NCBI RefSeq assembly: GCF_014145325.1
Contig: NZ_JACHTF010000008.1
Location: forward strand, 108,447-172,446
DNA length: 64,000 nt
DNA from: Marilutibacter spongiae
Lineage (GTDB): Bacteria > Pseudomonadota > Gammaproteobacteria > Xanthomonadales > Xanthomonadaceae
Direction of reading: 5' to 3'
Shown piece after piece: positions 34,015 through 41,818 of this stretch. How positions within the stretch are numbered: position 1 is the first letter of the stretch; each line of letters starts with the position of its first letter. Below the pieces are notes generated by a model, which was not told the origin of the DNA, made no database searches, and worked only from the letters and a program-made list of their open reading frames with translations. The translations under genes and the position numbers were made by a program.

Positions 34015-34833
34015 ATGGCCGCGACGCGACACGAAAACGATTCCGGCATCGCCCTGGACCTCTACCAGGTCGATGCCTTCACCGGCCGCGTCTTCGGTGG
34101 CAATCCCGCCGCGGTCTGCCCCCTCGATGCCTGGTTGCCCGACGCCACGCTGCAGGCGATCGCGGCGGAGAACAATCTCTCGGAGACCGCCTTCTTCGTG
34201 CGCGAAGACGATGGCTTCGCGCTGCGCTGGTTCACGCCCACCGTCGAGGTCGACCTGTGCGGTCACGCCACGCTGGCGACGGCCTGGGTGGTCGTGCACT
34301 GCCTGGGCGACGCCTCGTCGCTGCTGCGCTTCTCCACGCGCAGCGGCGTGCTGACCGTCGCCCGCGATGGCGAAGCGCTGGTGATGGATTTCCCCGCGCG
34401 ACCGCCGGTGCCCTGCGAGCCTCCACCGGGCCTGCTGGCGGCACTGGGACTGGCGGGCGGCCCGCTGCAGGTTCTGGAGGCCGACGACTACATCGTGGTG
34501 GTCGAGGATGCCGCGGTCGTCGCTTCGCTGGCGCCCGACATCCGCGCGCTGGCGGGCCTGCCCAACCGCGGCGTGGCGGTGACCGCGCCGGGCGGCGACG
34601 TCGACTTCGTCTCGCGCTGGTTCGGGCCGAACGTGGGCGTGGACGAAGACCCCGTCACCGGCTCGGCGCACACGGCCCTGGCGCCGTACTGGTCGGCGCG
34701 CCTGGGCAAGCCCCGGCTGCGTGCGCGCCAGGGCGGCCGCAGGCAGGGGACGCTGGAATGCGAGCTCGCTGGCGATCGCGTGCGCCTGCGCGGCCAGGCC
34801 GTGGTCTACATGCAGGGACGCATCCGCGTCTAG
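34015..34833 (+). CDS. PhzF-family isomerase/epimerase-like protein
   Basis: 272 residues. PhzF fold: LDLYQVDAFTGRVFGGNPAAVCPLDAWL (17-44), LSETAFFV with the catalytic-type Glu near 57, LRWFTPTVEVDLCGHATLATAWVV (70-93) and NVGVDEDPVTGSAHTALAPYW (about 205-225), a near-duplicate of the first half, as in all PhzF/diaminopimelate-epimerase-like folds. Members isomerise or epimerise small metabolites; most genomic copies, including this one with no phenazine genes around it, have unknown substrates. Its stop shares the CTAG with the convergent NRDE gene. Confidence 0.9.
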   Translation: MAATRHENDSGIALDLYQVDAFTGRVFGGNPAAVCPLDAWLPDATLQAIAAENNLSETAFFVREDDGFALRWFTPTVEVDLCGHATLATAWVVVHCLGDASSLLRFSTRSGVLTVARDGEALVMDFPARPPVPCEPPPGLLAALGLAGGPLQVLEADDYIVVVEDAAVVASLAPDIRALAGLPNRGVAVTAPGGDVDFVSRWFGPNVGVDEDPVTGSAHTALAPYWSARLGKPRLRARQGGRRQGTLECELAGDRVRLRGQAVVYMQGRIRV

Positions 34834-35639
34834 CGTCGAGCGGACCCGGGCGGGCTGGCGAGGACCTGCATCGCGTCCCCGACGATGCGGCCGGCGGGAT
34901 CGAACCGGCGCTCGTAGAAGCCGATCGCATCGGCCTCGACCAGCACGATCGTGCTGCATCGCGTGCCGTAGGTGGCGTCCTTGACGAAGGCGGGCGAAAG
35001 CGCGCGCTCCAACGCCAGTCCCACGCCGGTGTCGGGCAGCGCGTCGTCGGGCGCCGGGGTCGACTCGGCGAGGGCATCCAGCAAGGGCGCCAGCGACCGC
35101 ACGTCGTCGGCATCGCGCGCCGTGGATGCCGGGTCGTCCAGCCAGTCCGACAAGGCGCGGCTCGCGTGGCCGCTCTTGGGCCAGGGGGCATCGAAGGCGC
35201 CATTCGACATGGCATGCAGGCCAGGTGCGACGTCCCGCGCCACGAAACCCGGATGGTTGCTGGCAAAGCCGAGGCGGTCGCCGTCCCAGGCCAGCTGGTT
35301 GAAGCGACCATAGTCGTCGGCCGTGACGGAGAGGCCGGACAGCCACGACGCCGTGTCGTACTCGCCGGCGACGAAGTCGTGCACCAGGGCGCCACGCGAG
35401 CGCGGCGACGCCCCCTCCGGCCTTCCTGCGCGGACGTTGGTCACCGCCGAGAACCGCCGTCGCGACGAGGCCAGCAACCAGCTGCCGCCCGCGACCAGGT
35501 CGCGTCCGCCGTAGATGTCGCGACGTTCCGGGTCGAAGCCCGCCGGCGCGGCGGGGCGTGCGTGGAGCTCGTCGCGATTGGCGATGACGGCAAGGGTGTA
35601 GCGGGGGTGGGCCTTCCAGGCCAGGGCGATCAGGCACAT
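34830..35639 (-). CDS. NRDE (TANGO2-like) family protein
   Basis: 269 residues, beginning MCLIALAWKAHPRYTLAVIANRDELHARP: the Asn-Arg-Asp-Glu motif at about 21-24 that names the family, with an N-terminal Cys2 as in Ntn-hydrolase-like members. Further markers are GGTWL-like VAGGSWLLASSRRRFSAVTNVR, and GTRCSTIVLVE near the end. Proposed roles include haem trafficking; the bacterial function is unclear. Gene overlaps the PhzF stop by four bases in convergent arrangement, and follows the aminopeptidase gene by 54 bases on the same strand. Confidence 0.9.
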   Translation of the reverse strand: MCLIALAWKAHPRYTLAVIANRDELHARPAAPAGFDPERRDIYGGRDLVAGGSWLLASSRRRFSAVTNVRAGRPEGASPRSRGALVHDFVAGEYDTASWLSGLSVTADDYGRFNQLAWDGDRLGFASNHPGFVARDVAPGLHAMSNGAFDAPWPKSGHASRALSDWLDDPASTARDADDVRSLAPLLDALAESTPAPDDALPDTGVGLALERALSPAFVKDATYGTRCSTIVLVEADAIGFYERRFDPAGRIVGDAMQVLASPPGSARR

Positions 35640-35693
35640 GCGCGCATGGTAGGCAATCGCGCGGCGCTCGCGAAGGGCGACGGGACCCTGCGA

Positions 35694-36851
35694 TCAGCGC
35701 GATGATTCATCGGCCACCGGGCCATCGTCGGGCTCGAGGCTGGCCGGCGCGCCCTCGCGCCGGGGCGCCAGGGCGTCGAGCCTGGTCTGGCGCACCGCGG
35801 CCGGCTCGCCGGCGAGCGCGGCGGTACGGGCATGGAAGCAGTCCCACTGCCGGCCGCAGGCGTCGAACACCGCAGCGAAGGCCGGCACCCACGTGTCGTA
35901 CAGGCCCATCGGCACCAGTTTGGCATTGGTGATCGGCGCCTCGACCCAGCGGTCGAAGCGCGCGTCGCCCGCCCAGTCGGTGCGCCGGCGCGCGGCATAC
36001 GCATCGCGGAAGCCGGCGATGGCGCGCTCGCGCTGCGCGCGCATCGCCTCGACCGGCAGGTCGCGCGCATAGATCCCGGCCAGCCGCTCGCGCAGCGCGA
36101 GCGCCATGGCGACGAACGCCCGCTCGCGCGCCTCGCGGTCCCCGTCCGGTGCCGGCAGGCCGCGCGATGCCCGCCATTCGCGCACGCCCTCGCGTTCGAC
36201 GAAGCTCGCGATCGACTCGTTGAAGGCGGTGTCGTCGCGCACGTACAGCTGCTGGTGCTCGAGTTCGTGGAAGACCACGCCGACCGGGTCGTCCTGCTCC
36301 ACGCCCATCATGCTGCTGAGCACCGGGTCGTCGAACCAGCCCAGGGTCGAATAGGCCGACGTGCCGCCGATCCATGTCTGGTGGCCAAGCGCCTGCAGGC
36401 GGCGGGCCTCCTGCCGCGCCTTGTCCAGCGTGAAATAACCGCGGTATGCCACGCAGCCGGCGACGGGGAAGCAGTGCGTGACCGGTTCCACCGAGAACTC
36501 CGGCGCGGCGAACACGTTCCAGGTGACGTAGGGCCGGTCGAGCGCGACGTACTCGGTATAGCTGCCATTGCGCGGCAGGCCGAGGCGGGCGGACGCGAAC
36601 TCGCGCGCCTCCAGCAGCTCGGACAGGGCCCGCCGCCGCGAGGCCGGGATGGCAGGATCGGCGAGCAGTTCGGCGATCGGCCGGCGTTCGCCCATCAGGC
36701 GCAACTGGCCGCTGCCAACGTGGGCGTAGTAGCCCAGCGACTGGCAGGCCGACAACAGACCGCCAAGCGCCAACAGGCCCAGCACGCAGGCCGCCCGTCG
36801 GGGTCGCCGGGTGGGCAGGGCGGCGCGAGCGGCAGCTGGGAGCGGGGCCAT
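35694..36851 (-). CDS. putative zinc aminopeptidase lipoprotein (DUF2265/Aminopep family)
   Basis: 385 residues from ATG 36851. A lipoprotein signal, RRAACVLGLLALGGLLSAC36, precedes QSLGYYAHVGSGQLRLM, the typical opening of this family. Zinc motif His195-Glu-Leu-Glu-His199 (VVFHELEHQQLYVRDDTAFNESIASFVEREG), where the downstream Glu in NESIASFVE is the likely third ligand. YVTWNVFAAPEFSVEP and GYFTLDKARQEA are further landmarks. Likely membrane-anchored peptidase; substrate unknown. The frame runs upstream to 36929, but only the chosen start gives a sensible signal. Confidence 0.88.
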   Translation of the reverse strand: MAPLPAAARAALPTRRPRRAACVLGLLALGGLLSACQSLGYYAHVGSGQLRLMGERRPIAELLADPAIPASRRRALSELLEAREFASARLGLPRNGSYTEYVALDRPYVTWNVFAAPEFSVEPVTHCFPVAGCVAYRGYFTLDKARQEARRLQALGHQTWIGGTSAYSTLGWFDDPVLSSMMGVEQDDPVGVVFHELEHQQLYVRDDTAFNESIASFVEREGVREWRASRGLPAPDGDREARERAFVAMALALRERLAGIYARDLPVEAMRAQRERAIAGFRDAYAARRRTDWAGDARFDRWVEAPITNAKLVPMGLYDTWVPAFAAVFDACGRQWDCFHARTAALAGEPAAVRQTRLDALAPRREGAPASLEPDDGPVADESSR

Positions 36852-36964
36852 GCGAGCAGGATACCGGTGTCCCAGGAAGGGGCGGCCCGGGGACGGCCGG
36901 CGATGCGCCGACGAACGGCCGCTGTTCATTCACCCGCGTGTAACGCTGGCATGCCGGGCCGGCG

Positions 36965-37090
36965 CTAGCATCCACGTGCCGGGTACGCAGGCGACGGACA
37001 AGTCCACCATAGACGCAAGTCCGCGCCGTATATCCGGTCAAGAAGCCCGACCGCCCAGCCCCGGATAGCTGGACGACCGGGCTTTCTCGT
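36965..37090 (+). ncRNA. candidate structured RNA or leader ending in a terminator hairpin
   Basis: No gene covers the 314 bases between the aminopeptidase start and tRNA-Leu. Within it GGCGACGGAC (36990-36999) pairs with GTCCGCGCC (37019-37027) as a 9-bp stem with one bulged A. About 15 bases later a longer hairpin follows (37043-37059 with 37068-37084; 17 positions, 3 mismatches), ending in TTTCT. A TAGCAT box at 36966-36971 could be a -10. Two stable stems plus a T-tail look like a small RNA, or the terminator of an unseen transcript. No known RNA family was recognised. Confidence 0.35.
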
Positions 37091-37165
37091 CCCGCCGCCT
37101 CGGAGGATCTCCGCCATCCAGGCCATTCCCGCGGTCGATGCTGCTCCGCTATACTGCGCGGCCGC

Positions 37166-37252
37166 GCCGAAGTGGCGGAATCGGTAGACGCAGCGGATTC
37201 AAAATCCGCCGCCCTTAAAAGCGTGTGGGTTCGAGTCCCACCTTCGGCACCA
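37166..37252 (+). tRNA. tRNA-Leu (anticodon CAA)
   Basis: 87 bases including an encoded CCA. The acceptor arm GCCGAAG pairs with CTTCGGC; D-loop contains GGTAGACGC; the anticodon arm GCGGA-TTCAAAA-TCCGC gives anticodon CAA; there is a long class II variable arm (CGCCCTTAAAAGCG), and the T-arm reads GTGGG-TTCGAGT-CCCAC. It reads UUG codons. A TATACT box (37150-37155) lies 10 bases upstream, and a terminator follows at 37295. Confidence 0.97.
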
Positions 37253-37294
37253 GCACTGCTGCCCGTCCGGCCTCGCCGGATGCGTGCAGGCGAC

Positions 37295-37318
37295 AGGCCC
37301 GCCTTGCGCGGGCTTTTT
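37295..37318 (+). terminator. Rho-independent terminator downstream of tRNA-Leu
   Basis: GCCCGC (37297-37302), loop CTTGC, GCGGGC (37308-37313), followed by TTTTT (37314-37318), 45 bases after the tRNA end. It has both the strong stem and the T-run, making it the clearest intrinsic terminator in the window. Confidence 0.88.
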
Positions 37319-37376
37319 CGTGCCTGTCCGCCGGATCCGATCCTGTGCGCCGCCACCGCGCACGTATGCTGGCGCC

Positions 37377-37916
37377 ATGGAAGGCCTGCCCCTCGATGCG
37401 TTGACCCCGGCACGACCGCGATGGCCCGGCCGGAGCGCGCGCGGCTCGGTGGTCCTGGCGCTGGCGGACGAGGTCTTTGCCGGATTGCCGTCGGACTGCG
37501 TCCTGCCCGAGTGCCGGATGGTGCGGAAGCGCGAATTCCACCTGACCCTGCTGTCGTCGCAAGAAGCGGCGGCGGTCGAATGCGGTCTGCCGGTCCAGGC
37601 CTGGGCCACGAGGTTCGAGGTCCTCGACTGGTCGCTCCGCCTGACCGGTGAGGCCTGGTTGCTGCACGAGTCCACCCAGGACGGCGAGGCATGGGCCCTG
37701 GCGGCCTGCGCGGCTTGTCCCGCGCTGGAGGCGTTTCGCGACTCGATCGCGCGGGCCAGCGGTGTGCCGCTGCCCCGGGCGCCGGCCCACGTGACCCTGT
37801 TCACGACGCCCGGTAGCCGCGGCATCGGCCTGCCGTCCCGGGCGGTGTTCCGGGCGCTACGGGTCAGGCCGGTCCTCCAGGCGCCCTCCGCGGGCGGCGA
37901 TCAGAATCCGCCGTAG
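37377..37916 (+). CDS. 2H-phosphoesterase-like protein
   Basis: 179 residues from ATG 37377. Not a family I can name, but it carries two His-x-Thr-Leu motifs: His55 (KREFHLTLLSS) and His138 (APAHVTLFTT), 83 residues apart with beta-strand context on both sides. This is the hallmark of the 2H superfamily (LigT/ThpR RNA 2',3'-cyclic phosphodiesterases, 2'-5' RNA ligases). The N-terminus lacks a signal, so it is cytosolic. The tRNA-Leu gene just upstream is suggestive for an RNA-processing role but may be chance. The last 16 bases overlap the convergent DUF2214 gene. Confidence 0.72.
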   Translation: MEGLPLDALTPARPRWPGRSARGSVVLALADEVFAGLPSDCVLPECRMVRKREFHLTLLSSQEAAAVECGLPVQAWATRFEVLDWSLRLTGEAWLLHESTQDGEAWALAACAACPALEAFRDSIARASGVPLPRAPAHVTLFTTPGSRGIGLPSRAVFRALRVRPVLQAPSAGGDQNPP

Positions 37917-38353
37917 CGCGCCATCGCGGCGGCGAGGACGAAGATCACCGCGACCGCGGCCAGCTCGATGCGGACCACGCGTCGCGCACGGGCCACGTCG
38001 GCGGCCGGCGGGACGAAGCCCGGATCGTGGCGCAGGGCACGACGCCAGCGCAGGAAATTGAGTGTCGGCAGCGCCGACAACAGGCCAGTGAGTACGTACA
38101 GCCCGATCTTGGCGTGGAACCAGGGATTGTGCAGGTAGAAGTCCCAGCCCTTGATGCCGTAGAGCAGGCGCAGCACCCCCGCGCCCAGCAGCAGCACGGC
38201 GGTGGCGCCATAGCCGGTGTCCAGGCCCGTCAGCCGCCGGGCCACGCCGGCGTCCACGGTGCCGCGCAGCAGCACGGCCTCGGCCACCAGCATCGATACC
38301 AGGCCGAACACGAGCAGGTGGTGCAGGGCGGCAAGCAGCAGGTCGGTCATCAT
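37901..38353 (-). CDS. DUF2214 family membrane protein
   Basis: 150 residues with four membrane helices: LLLAALHHLLVFGLVSMLVAEAVLL, GATAVLLLGAGVLRLLYGIKG, WFHAKIGLYVLTGLLSALPTLNFL and RRVVRIELAAVAVIFVLAAAMARYGGF. LHHLLVF with paired His, YGIKGWDFYLHNPWFHAKI and P-T-x-x-F-x-R-W are marks of DUF2214, a small integral membrane family resembling cytochrome-b561/CopD-like four-helix proteins. Role unknown. Overlaps the convergent 2H-like gene by 16 bases. Confidence 0.87.
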   Translation of the reverse strand: MMTDLLLAALHHLLVFGLVSMLVAEAVLLRGTVDAGVARRLTGLDTGYGATAVLLLGAGVLRLLYGIKGWDFYLHNPWFHAKIGLYVLTGLLSALPTLNFLRWRRALRHDPGFVPPAADVARARRVVRIELAAVAVIFVLAAAMARYGGF

Positions 38354-38565
38354 CGGCGCGGCTCCAGTCGGCAGGCGCCTACGCTATCGGCGCGGCCCCC
38401 GTGCTTCAAGCACCCGGCCGAGTCGACGCGGTCGTCACGCGGGCTTCGCCTCGCCTTGAGTCGCTTCGTGCCAGTGTGTCGTTACGGCCAGCCGCCGAGC
38501 CTGGCGCGATGTCCGGCACCGGGCGCGGTCGGCGCGTCCCGACGCATCCAGTCCTGGAGGGCGAG

Positions 38566-39060
38566 ATGAAGCACCGACACGTATTCCGCAGCCGCGACCT
38601 GGCGCATGCCAGGGCCGGCATCGCACTGGCCCGCGAGAGCGGGGTGGAGGACACGGACATCGCCCTGGTGGCGCGACCGGACATCGAGATGCACGGCGTG
38701 CCCAATCGCCGCAAGGAAGCCGATACCGATTTCATGCCGGCGGCGCTCAAGGGCGCCCTGTACGGCGGCCTCACCGGCGTGGCGATCGGCCTGCTGGCGA
38801 TGGCGATCGAACCCGGGCATTTCGGCCTCGTCGCGGTCGCGGTGATGGCGGTCTGCGGCGTGCTCGTCGGGGCGTGGGCATCCTCGTTGATGGGCTCGGC
38901 CCTGCCCGATCCGATCCGTCGCGAGTTCGCCAAGGACATCGATGCCGGGCATGTCCTGTTGCTGATCGACGCCGACGAGGACCTGCACCGGCAGATCGAA
39001 CCGCGACTGGTCGAGCAGGGCTACGTCGCGCTGGGTCGCGGGCACATGTCGCCGCCCTGA
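38566..39060 (+). CDS. membrane-associated protein with glycine-zipper helix, function unknown
   Basis: 164 residues from ATG 38566 (GGAGG upstream). An N-terminal soluble part (MKHRHVFRSRDLAHARAGIALARESGVEDTDIALVARPDIEMHGVP) is followed by two glycine-rich membrane helices (GALYGGLTGVAIGLLAMAI, LVAVAVMAVCGVLVGAWASSLMG) and a soluble C-terminus (DIDAGHVLLLIDADEDLHRQIEPRLVEQGY). This alternation resembles DUF1269-like stress proteins, in which a ferredoxin-like fold is split by a glycine-zipper hairpin, but I cannot assign it firmly. It stands alone, divergent from DUF2214 and convergent with the RiPP-like cluster. Confidence 0.75.
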   Translation: MKHRHVFRSRDLAHARAGIALARESGVEDTDIALVARPDIEMHGVPNRRKEADTDFMPAALKGALYGGLTGVAIGLLAMAIEPGHFGLVAVAVMAVCGVLVGAWASSLMGSALPDPIRREFAKDIDAGHVLLLIDADEDLHRQIEPRLVEQGYVALGRGHMSPP

Positions 39061-39109
39061 CGGGCATGGCGATCGCGCGGCCCTGGCACCGCGGCTGCTG
39101 GCCCCGGGC

Positions 39110-39691
39110 TCAATGCGGCGCCATTCGCCACTGGATGTGGCCGTCTTGCCCACGCGTGGCCACCGCGTCCACGCGTTGCCGGGGCACGTGGCGGGGCCGC
39201 CCGCCCGCGGCCAGTGCGGCCAGGACGGGGGCCGGGTCGTGTTCGAAGGCCACCGCCTCGGGGTGACCGTCCGCGCCCGCGGCCTCCAGCCGCAGGAGCG
39301 CCCGTTCGAAGGCGAGGACATCGTGCAGGTAGCGCATCCGCAGCCGTCGGCGCTTGAGGAATTCGCAGAAGTCCAACGCCTCGGGCAGGAAGGAGAAGCT
39401 GGAGGGCGGGCGTTCCAGCCAGAACCGCGACAGCTCCCGCGACAGGCGCCGGCCGCCGAGCAGTTGGCAGGTCATCGGCAGCAGCGCGCGAAGCTTGCCC
39501 AGTCGGAACCCCTTGTGCAGCGTCCGGTTGATGTCCAGCCCACGGTCGTCGGCGATCGCGCGAAGGCGGCGCATCTCGCGCGTGCTCAGCTCGACGCGTG
39601 GCGGGAACGGCTTCTGCGCGCGGATGCCGTCGCGGAACTCCGGTTCGGCGATGAGCCGGAACAGGATCGACTGGAATCCGTGCAGGCTCAC
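39110..39691 (-). CDS. MNIO partner protein (HvfC/BufC/TglI-like), likely RiPP maturation factor
   Basis: 193 residues from GTG 39691, overlapping the DUF692 stop by four bases (GTGA), so translation is coupled. Not strongly recognisable, but the helical build and the ending FLPEALDFCEFLKRRRLRMRYLHDVLAFERALLRLEAAG (about 105-143) resemble the C-terminal half of DUF2063/HvfC-type proteins, where YLxDLAxFEWA-like helices follow. Such proteins are the constant partners of DUF692 oxidases and help bind the precursor peptide. The last 50 residues are a mixed tail. Function is inferred from position: third gene of precursor-oxidase-partner. Confidence 0.7.
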   Translation of the reverse strand: MSLHGFQSILFRLIAEPEFRDGIRAQKPFPPRVELSTREMRRLRAIADDRGLDINRTLHKGFRLGKLRALLPMTCQLLGGRRLSRELSRFWLERPPSSFSFLPEALDFCEFLKRRRLRMRYLHDVLAFERALLRLEAAGADGHPEAVAFEHDPAPVLAALAAGGRPRHVPRQRVDAVATRGQDGHIQWRMAPH

Positions 39692-40608
39692 GTGCCGACC
39701 TCGCGTTGCGCCGGGTGTGCGGTAGCCTCGCCCTGGCAGCGCGACCAGAGCGCCTGAAGGCGTTCCAGGTCGGCCTGGATCGCGTCCAGGCCGACGCTCT
39801 CGACCCAGGAGCCGAAGATCTCGAAGGTGACGCCGCCGATGTTCCGGCAGCGCGGCAGCGTCCACTCCAGCAGGTGCCAGACCGCTTCGGGGATCACGTC
39901 CGAATGGGCATCGAGGTAGAAGCCGTCGAGCTCCATGCCGCCGGCGACGTGGATCTCGCCGACATGGCGCATGTCCAGGTGGCGCAGCACGTCGAAGGGG
40001 TCGAAGCCGTGGTTGCGGGCGTTGGTGTGCAGGTTGTGCAGGTCGAGCAGCAGGCCGCAACCGCTTTCGCGGCACAACGTGTCCAGGAAGGTAGCCTCGT
40101 CCATCTCCGCTTCGGGAATATCGAAGTAGTAGACGTTGTTCTCGAGCAGGAAGGGCGCCGGGACGCGCCGCATCACCTCGCGTATGCGCGGCACCAGCAG
40201 GTCGATCGATTCGCGGTCGCGCGCCAGTGGCAACGTGATGCCCGCGTTCGCGCGCACGCCCTGGTGCTCGGCGAGGTGGAAGGCCAGGTGGTCGCTGTGC
40301 CAGGGGAAGCGGTGGCGTTGCCACCAGCGCTCGACCTGGCCCAGGTGGTCGGTCTCGAAGCCGTCGGCGCTGCCGATCGAGAGCCCGATGCCGTGGGCGA
40401 CGAGGGGCCAGCGGCGCGCCAGCGACGACACCGTGCCCAGGCCCTTGGCATCCTCGAGGTAGCGTGGTTCGACGGCCGGGCCGCGATCGGTCCAGAAGAT
40501 GTCGGGCACCACCTCGACGTAGTCGATGGGCGGGGATGCGGAGTCGAAGAGGGGGTTCAGCGGGGCCTGGTACGCCAGGCCCACGCCGAGTTTCGGGAGC
40601 GCATGCAT
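39688..40608 (-). CDS. DUF692 multinuclear non-heme iron oxidase (MNIO; MbnB/TglH/BufB-like)
   Basis: 306 residues, typical for DUF692 (about 280-310). TIM-barrel features: LGVGLAYQAPLNPLFDSA...IDYVEVVPD (7-35), LVAHGIGLSIGS (70-81), WHSDHLAFH with paired His (103-111), LLENNVYYF (155-163, Glu-Asn), LLLDLHNLHTNARNHGFDP (187-205, Asp-His-Asn), GEIHVAGGMELDGFYLDAHSDVIPEAVW (217-244) and TFEIFGSW. These Glu/Asp/His/Asn residues are the iron ligands of the family. MNIO enzymes oxidise Cys or Asp/Asn residues of ribosomal peptides, for example to oxazolone/thioamide, thiooxazole or excised beta-carbon. It follows a 76-residue CxxC peptide gene by 22 bases and overlaps the partner gene. Confidence 0.93.
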   Translation of the reverse strand: MHALPKLGVGLAYQAPLNPLFDSASPPIDYVEVVPDIFWTDRGPAVEPRYLEDAKGLGTVSSLARRWPLVAHGIGLSIGSADGFETDHLGQVERWWQRHRFPWHSDHLAFHLAEHQGVRANAGITLPLARDRESIDLLVPRIREVMRRVPAPFLLENNVYYFDIPEAEMDEATFLDTLCRESGCGLLLDLHNLHTNARNHGFDPFDVLRHLDMRHVGEIHVAGGMELDGFYLDAHSDVIPEAVWHLLEWTLPRCRNIGGVTFEIFGSWVESVGLDAIQADLERLQALWSRCQGEATAHPAQREVGT

Positions 40609-40630
40609 GCGCCGTCCTCCTGGCGATGCG

Positions 40631-40861
40631 CTAGCGCATCCCCTTCATCACGATGTCTTCGATGATGAAGCGGTCCAGTCCGGACAGGCACGGGCGGCAA
40701 CCGCGGATGCCGGGCAGTTCCGGCACGACCAGGGTCTCCTTGAGGATGCCGACGAGGTCGTCGAAGGAGGTGTCGGGGGCCAGCGACAGGCGGACTTCCG
40801 ACAGCGCGGCCTTGCGGGTGAGGCTGGGCTTGATCGCCCGGGTGGGGGCTTTGACTGCCAT
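40631..40861 (-). CDS. small peptide with C-terminal CxxC, candidate RiPP precursor for the MNIO
   Basis: 76 residues from ATG 40861 with GGAG 9 bases upstream. N-terminal basic leader-like part MAVKAPTRAIKPSLTRKAALSEVRLSL, an acidic/aliphatic middle APDTSFDDLVGILKETLVVPELPG, then IRG-C55-R-P-C58-LSGLDRFIIED and a basic end. There is no signal peptide, which separates it from bufferins, which are exported and Cys-repeat-rich. The two Cys lie in a tight Gly-Cys-x-x-Cys-x-Ser-Gly motif, the plausible modification site. It is first in a three-gene operon with a DUF692 oxidase and its partner. Function and product are unknown; a ferredoxin-like or metal-chaperone role for the unmodified peptide is the main alternative. 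Confidence 0.8.
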   Translation of the reverse strand: MAVKAPTRAIKPSLTRKAALSEVRLSLAPDTSFDDLVGILKETLVVPELPGIRGCRPCLSGLDRFIIEDIVMKGMR

Positions 40862-41179
40862 GGGGGATTCTCCATTTTCATGACATGTTGGCCTGGCGGA
40901 AATCCTTGACCGACGTCTAGGCCAGTGGTGCTCGGTCCATGCACCGTCCGTTGCGGGAGGCATGATCGTCCCTGACGTCCCCCTGCAGCCAAGCCAACGC
41001 CGCCGGGGCGGGAAACAGGACAGGCGCGGGAACGCATGAAACAAGGGGTTTCTGGCCCGGATCGTGCATGCATGCGCGATGCCGCCCGGCAGGGCGCGGC
41101 GTCGGGGCGACGCGGCGTCGCCCGGGGCGTGGAATCGTTCGTCGGGACGCAGCGGGCCTGCCCCGCCGCGGCGGGCCTC
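40862..41179. other. 318-base gap upstream of the RiPP-like operon
   Basis: Holds the presumed promoter and leader of the minus-strand precursor-MNIO-partner operon. I find no convincing -35/-10 pair and no additional small gene. Near the far end CCCGCCGCGGCGGG (41162-41175) is a perfect 14-base palindrome just after the cysteine dioxygenase stop, a probable terminator for that gene, so the operon likely has its own promoter in the remaining ~290 bases. Confidence 0.4.
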
Positions 41180-41776
41180 TCAGTGGGCCTCGTCGACCTC
41201 GAGCGGCTTGGCCTGGCGGGCGTACCACTCGTCGCGCTCGGGCACGAACATCGAGCAGCACTCCATCGGGGCCTTGTAGATATGCACCGACACCGCCACC
41301 GCGTCGGGGCTGGTGTTGCGGATGGTGTGGTATTCGTGCGGCGGGATCAGGCTGCCCGCGCTGCCCGGCCCGGCCTGCATGCCGCCGGCGGCACGGAAGC
41401 GGAAGCGCTCGCCCTCGTGCTCGAGCAGTTCGTACTGGGTGATTTCCAGTTCGCCGTCCCAGACGCCCTCCACGCACCACAGCCCGCAATGGTCGTGCAC
41501 CGGCGTGCCCTGGCCGGGCCCCCAGGTCATCGCCACGACGCTGTAGCCGTGCTCGGCGCTGCGATAGATCTCGCGACGGGCGTAGTGGTCCTCGATCGGC
41601 TCGTAGATGCAGTCGGGCAGGGCGATGTCGCGGTCGCGGATCATCCGGCACAGGGTGTTGCGCAGGGCCGCGGTGATCGCGTGGTCGTCGCCGGCGCTGA
41701 CGGCGGCGTCCAGCGCGGAGACCAGCTTGTCGTGACCGGGAAAAGCGATGTCGGGGATCTGGGCGTCGGCGTGCAT
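41180..41776 (-). CDS. cysteine dioxygenase family protein (cupin)
   Basis: 198 residues. Cupin core with metal ligands GTPVHDHCGLWCVEGVWDGELE (His-Asp-His at about 92-94) and PHEYHTIRNTSPDAVAVSVHIY (third His near 152), as in cysteine/3-mercaptopropionate dioxygenases. It converts L-cysteine to cysteine sulfinate with iron and O2. The family's Cys-Tyr crosslink positions cannot be assigned safely here. It follows metX by 42 bases on the same strand, so synthesis and disposal of sulfur amino acids are linked. Confidence 0.88.
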   Translation of the reverse strand: MHADAQIPDIAFPGHDKLVSALDAAVSAGDDHAITAALRNTLCRMIRDRDIALPDCIYEPIEDHYARREIYRSAEHGYSVVAMTWGPGQGTPVHDHCGLWCVEGVWDGELEITQYELLEHEGERFRFRAAGGMQAGPGSAGSLIPPHEYHTIRNTSPDAVAVSVHIYKAPMECCSMFVPERDEWYARQAKPLEVDEAH

Positions 41777-41818
41777 GGCGCCATTCTACGCCCCGGCGGC
41801 ATGGGGCGCAGCGGGCGT

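Noticed and set aside
34015..34833. Phenazine biosynthesis locus
   Set aside because: A lone phzF-type gene without phzA-E neighbours; such solitary copies are common and unrelated to phenazines.
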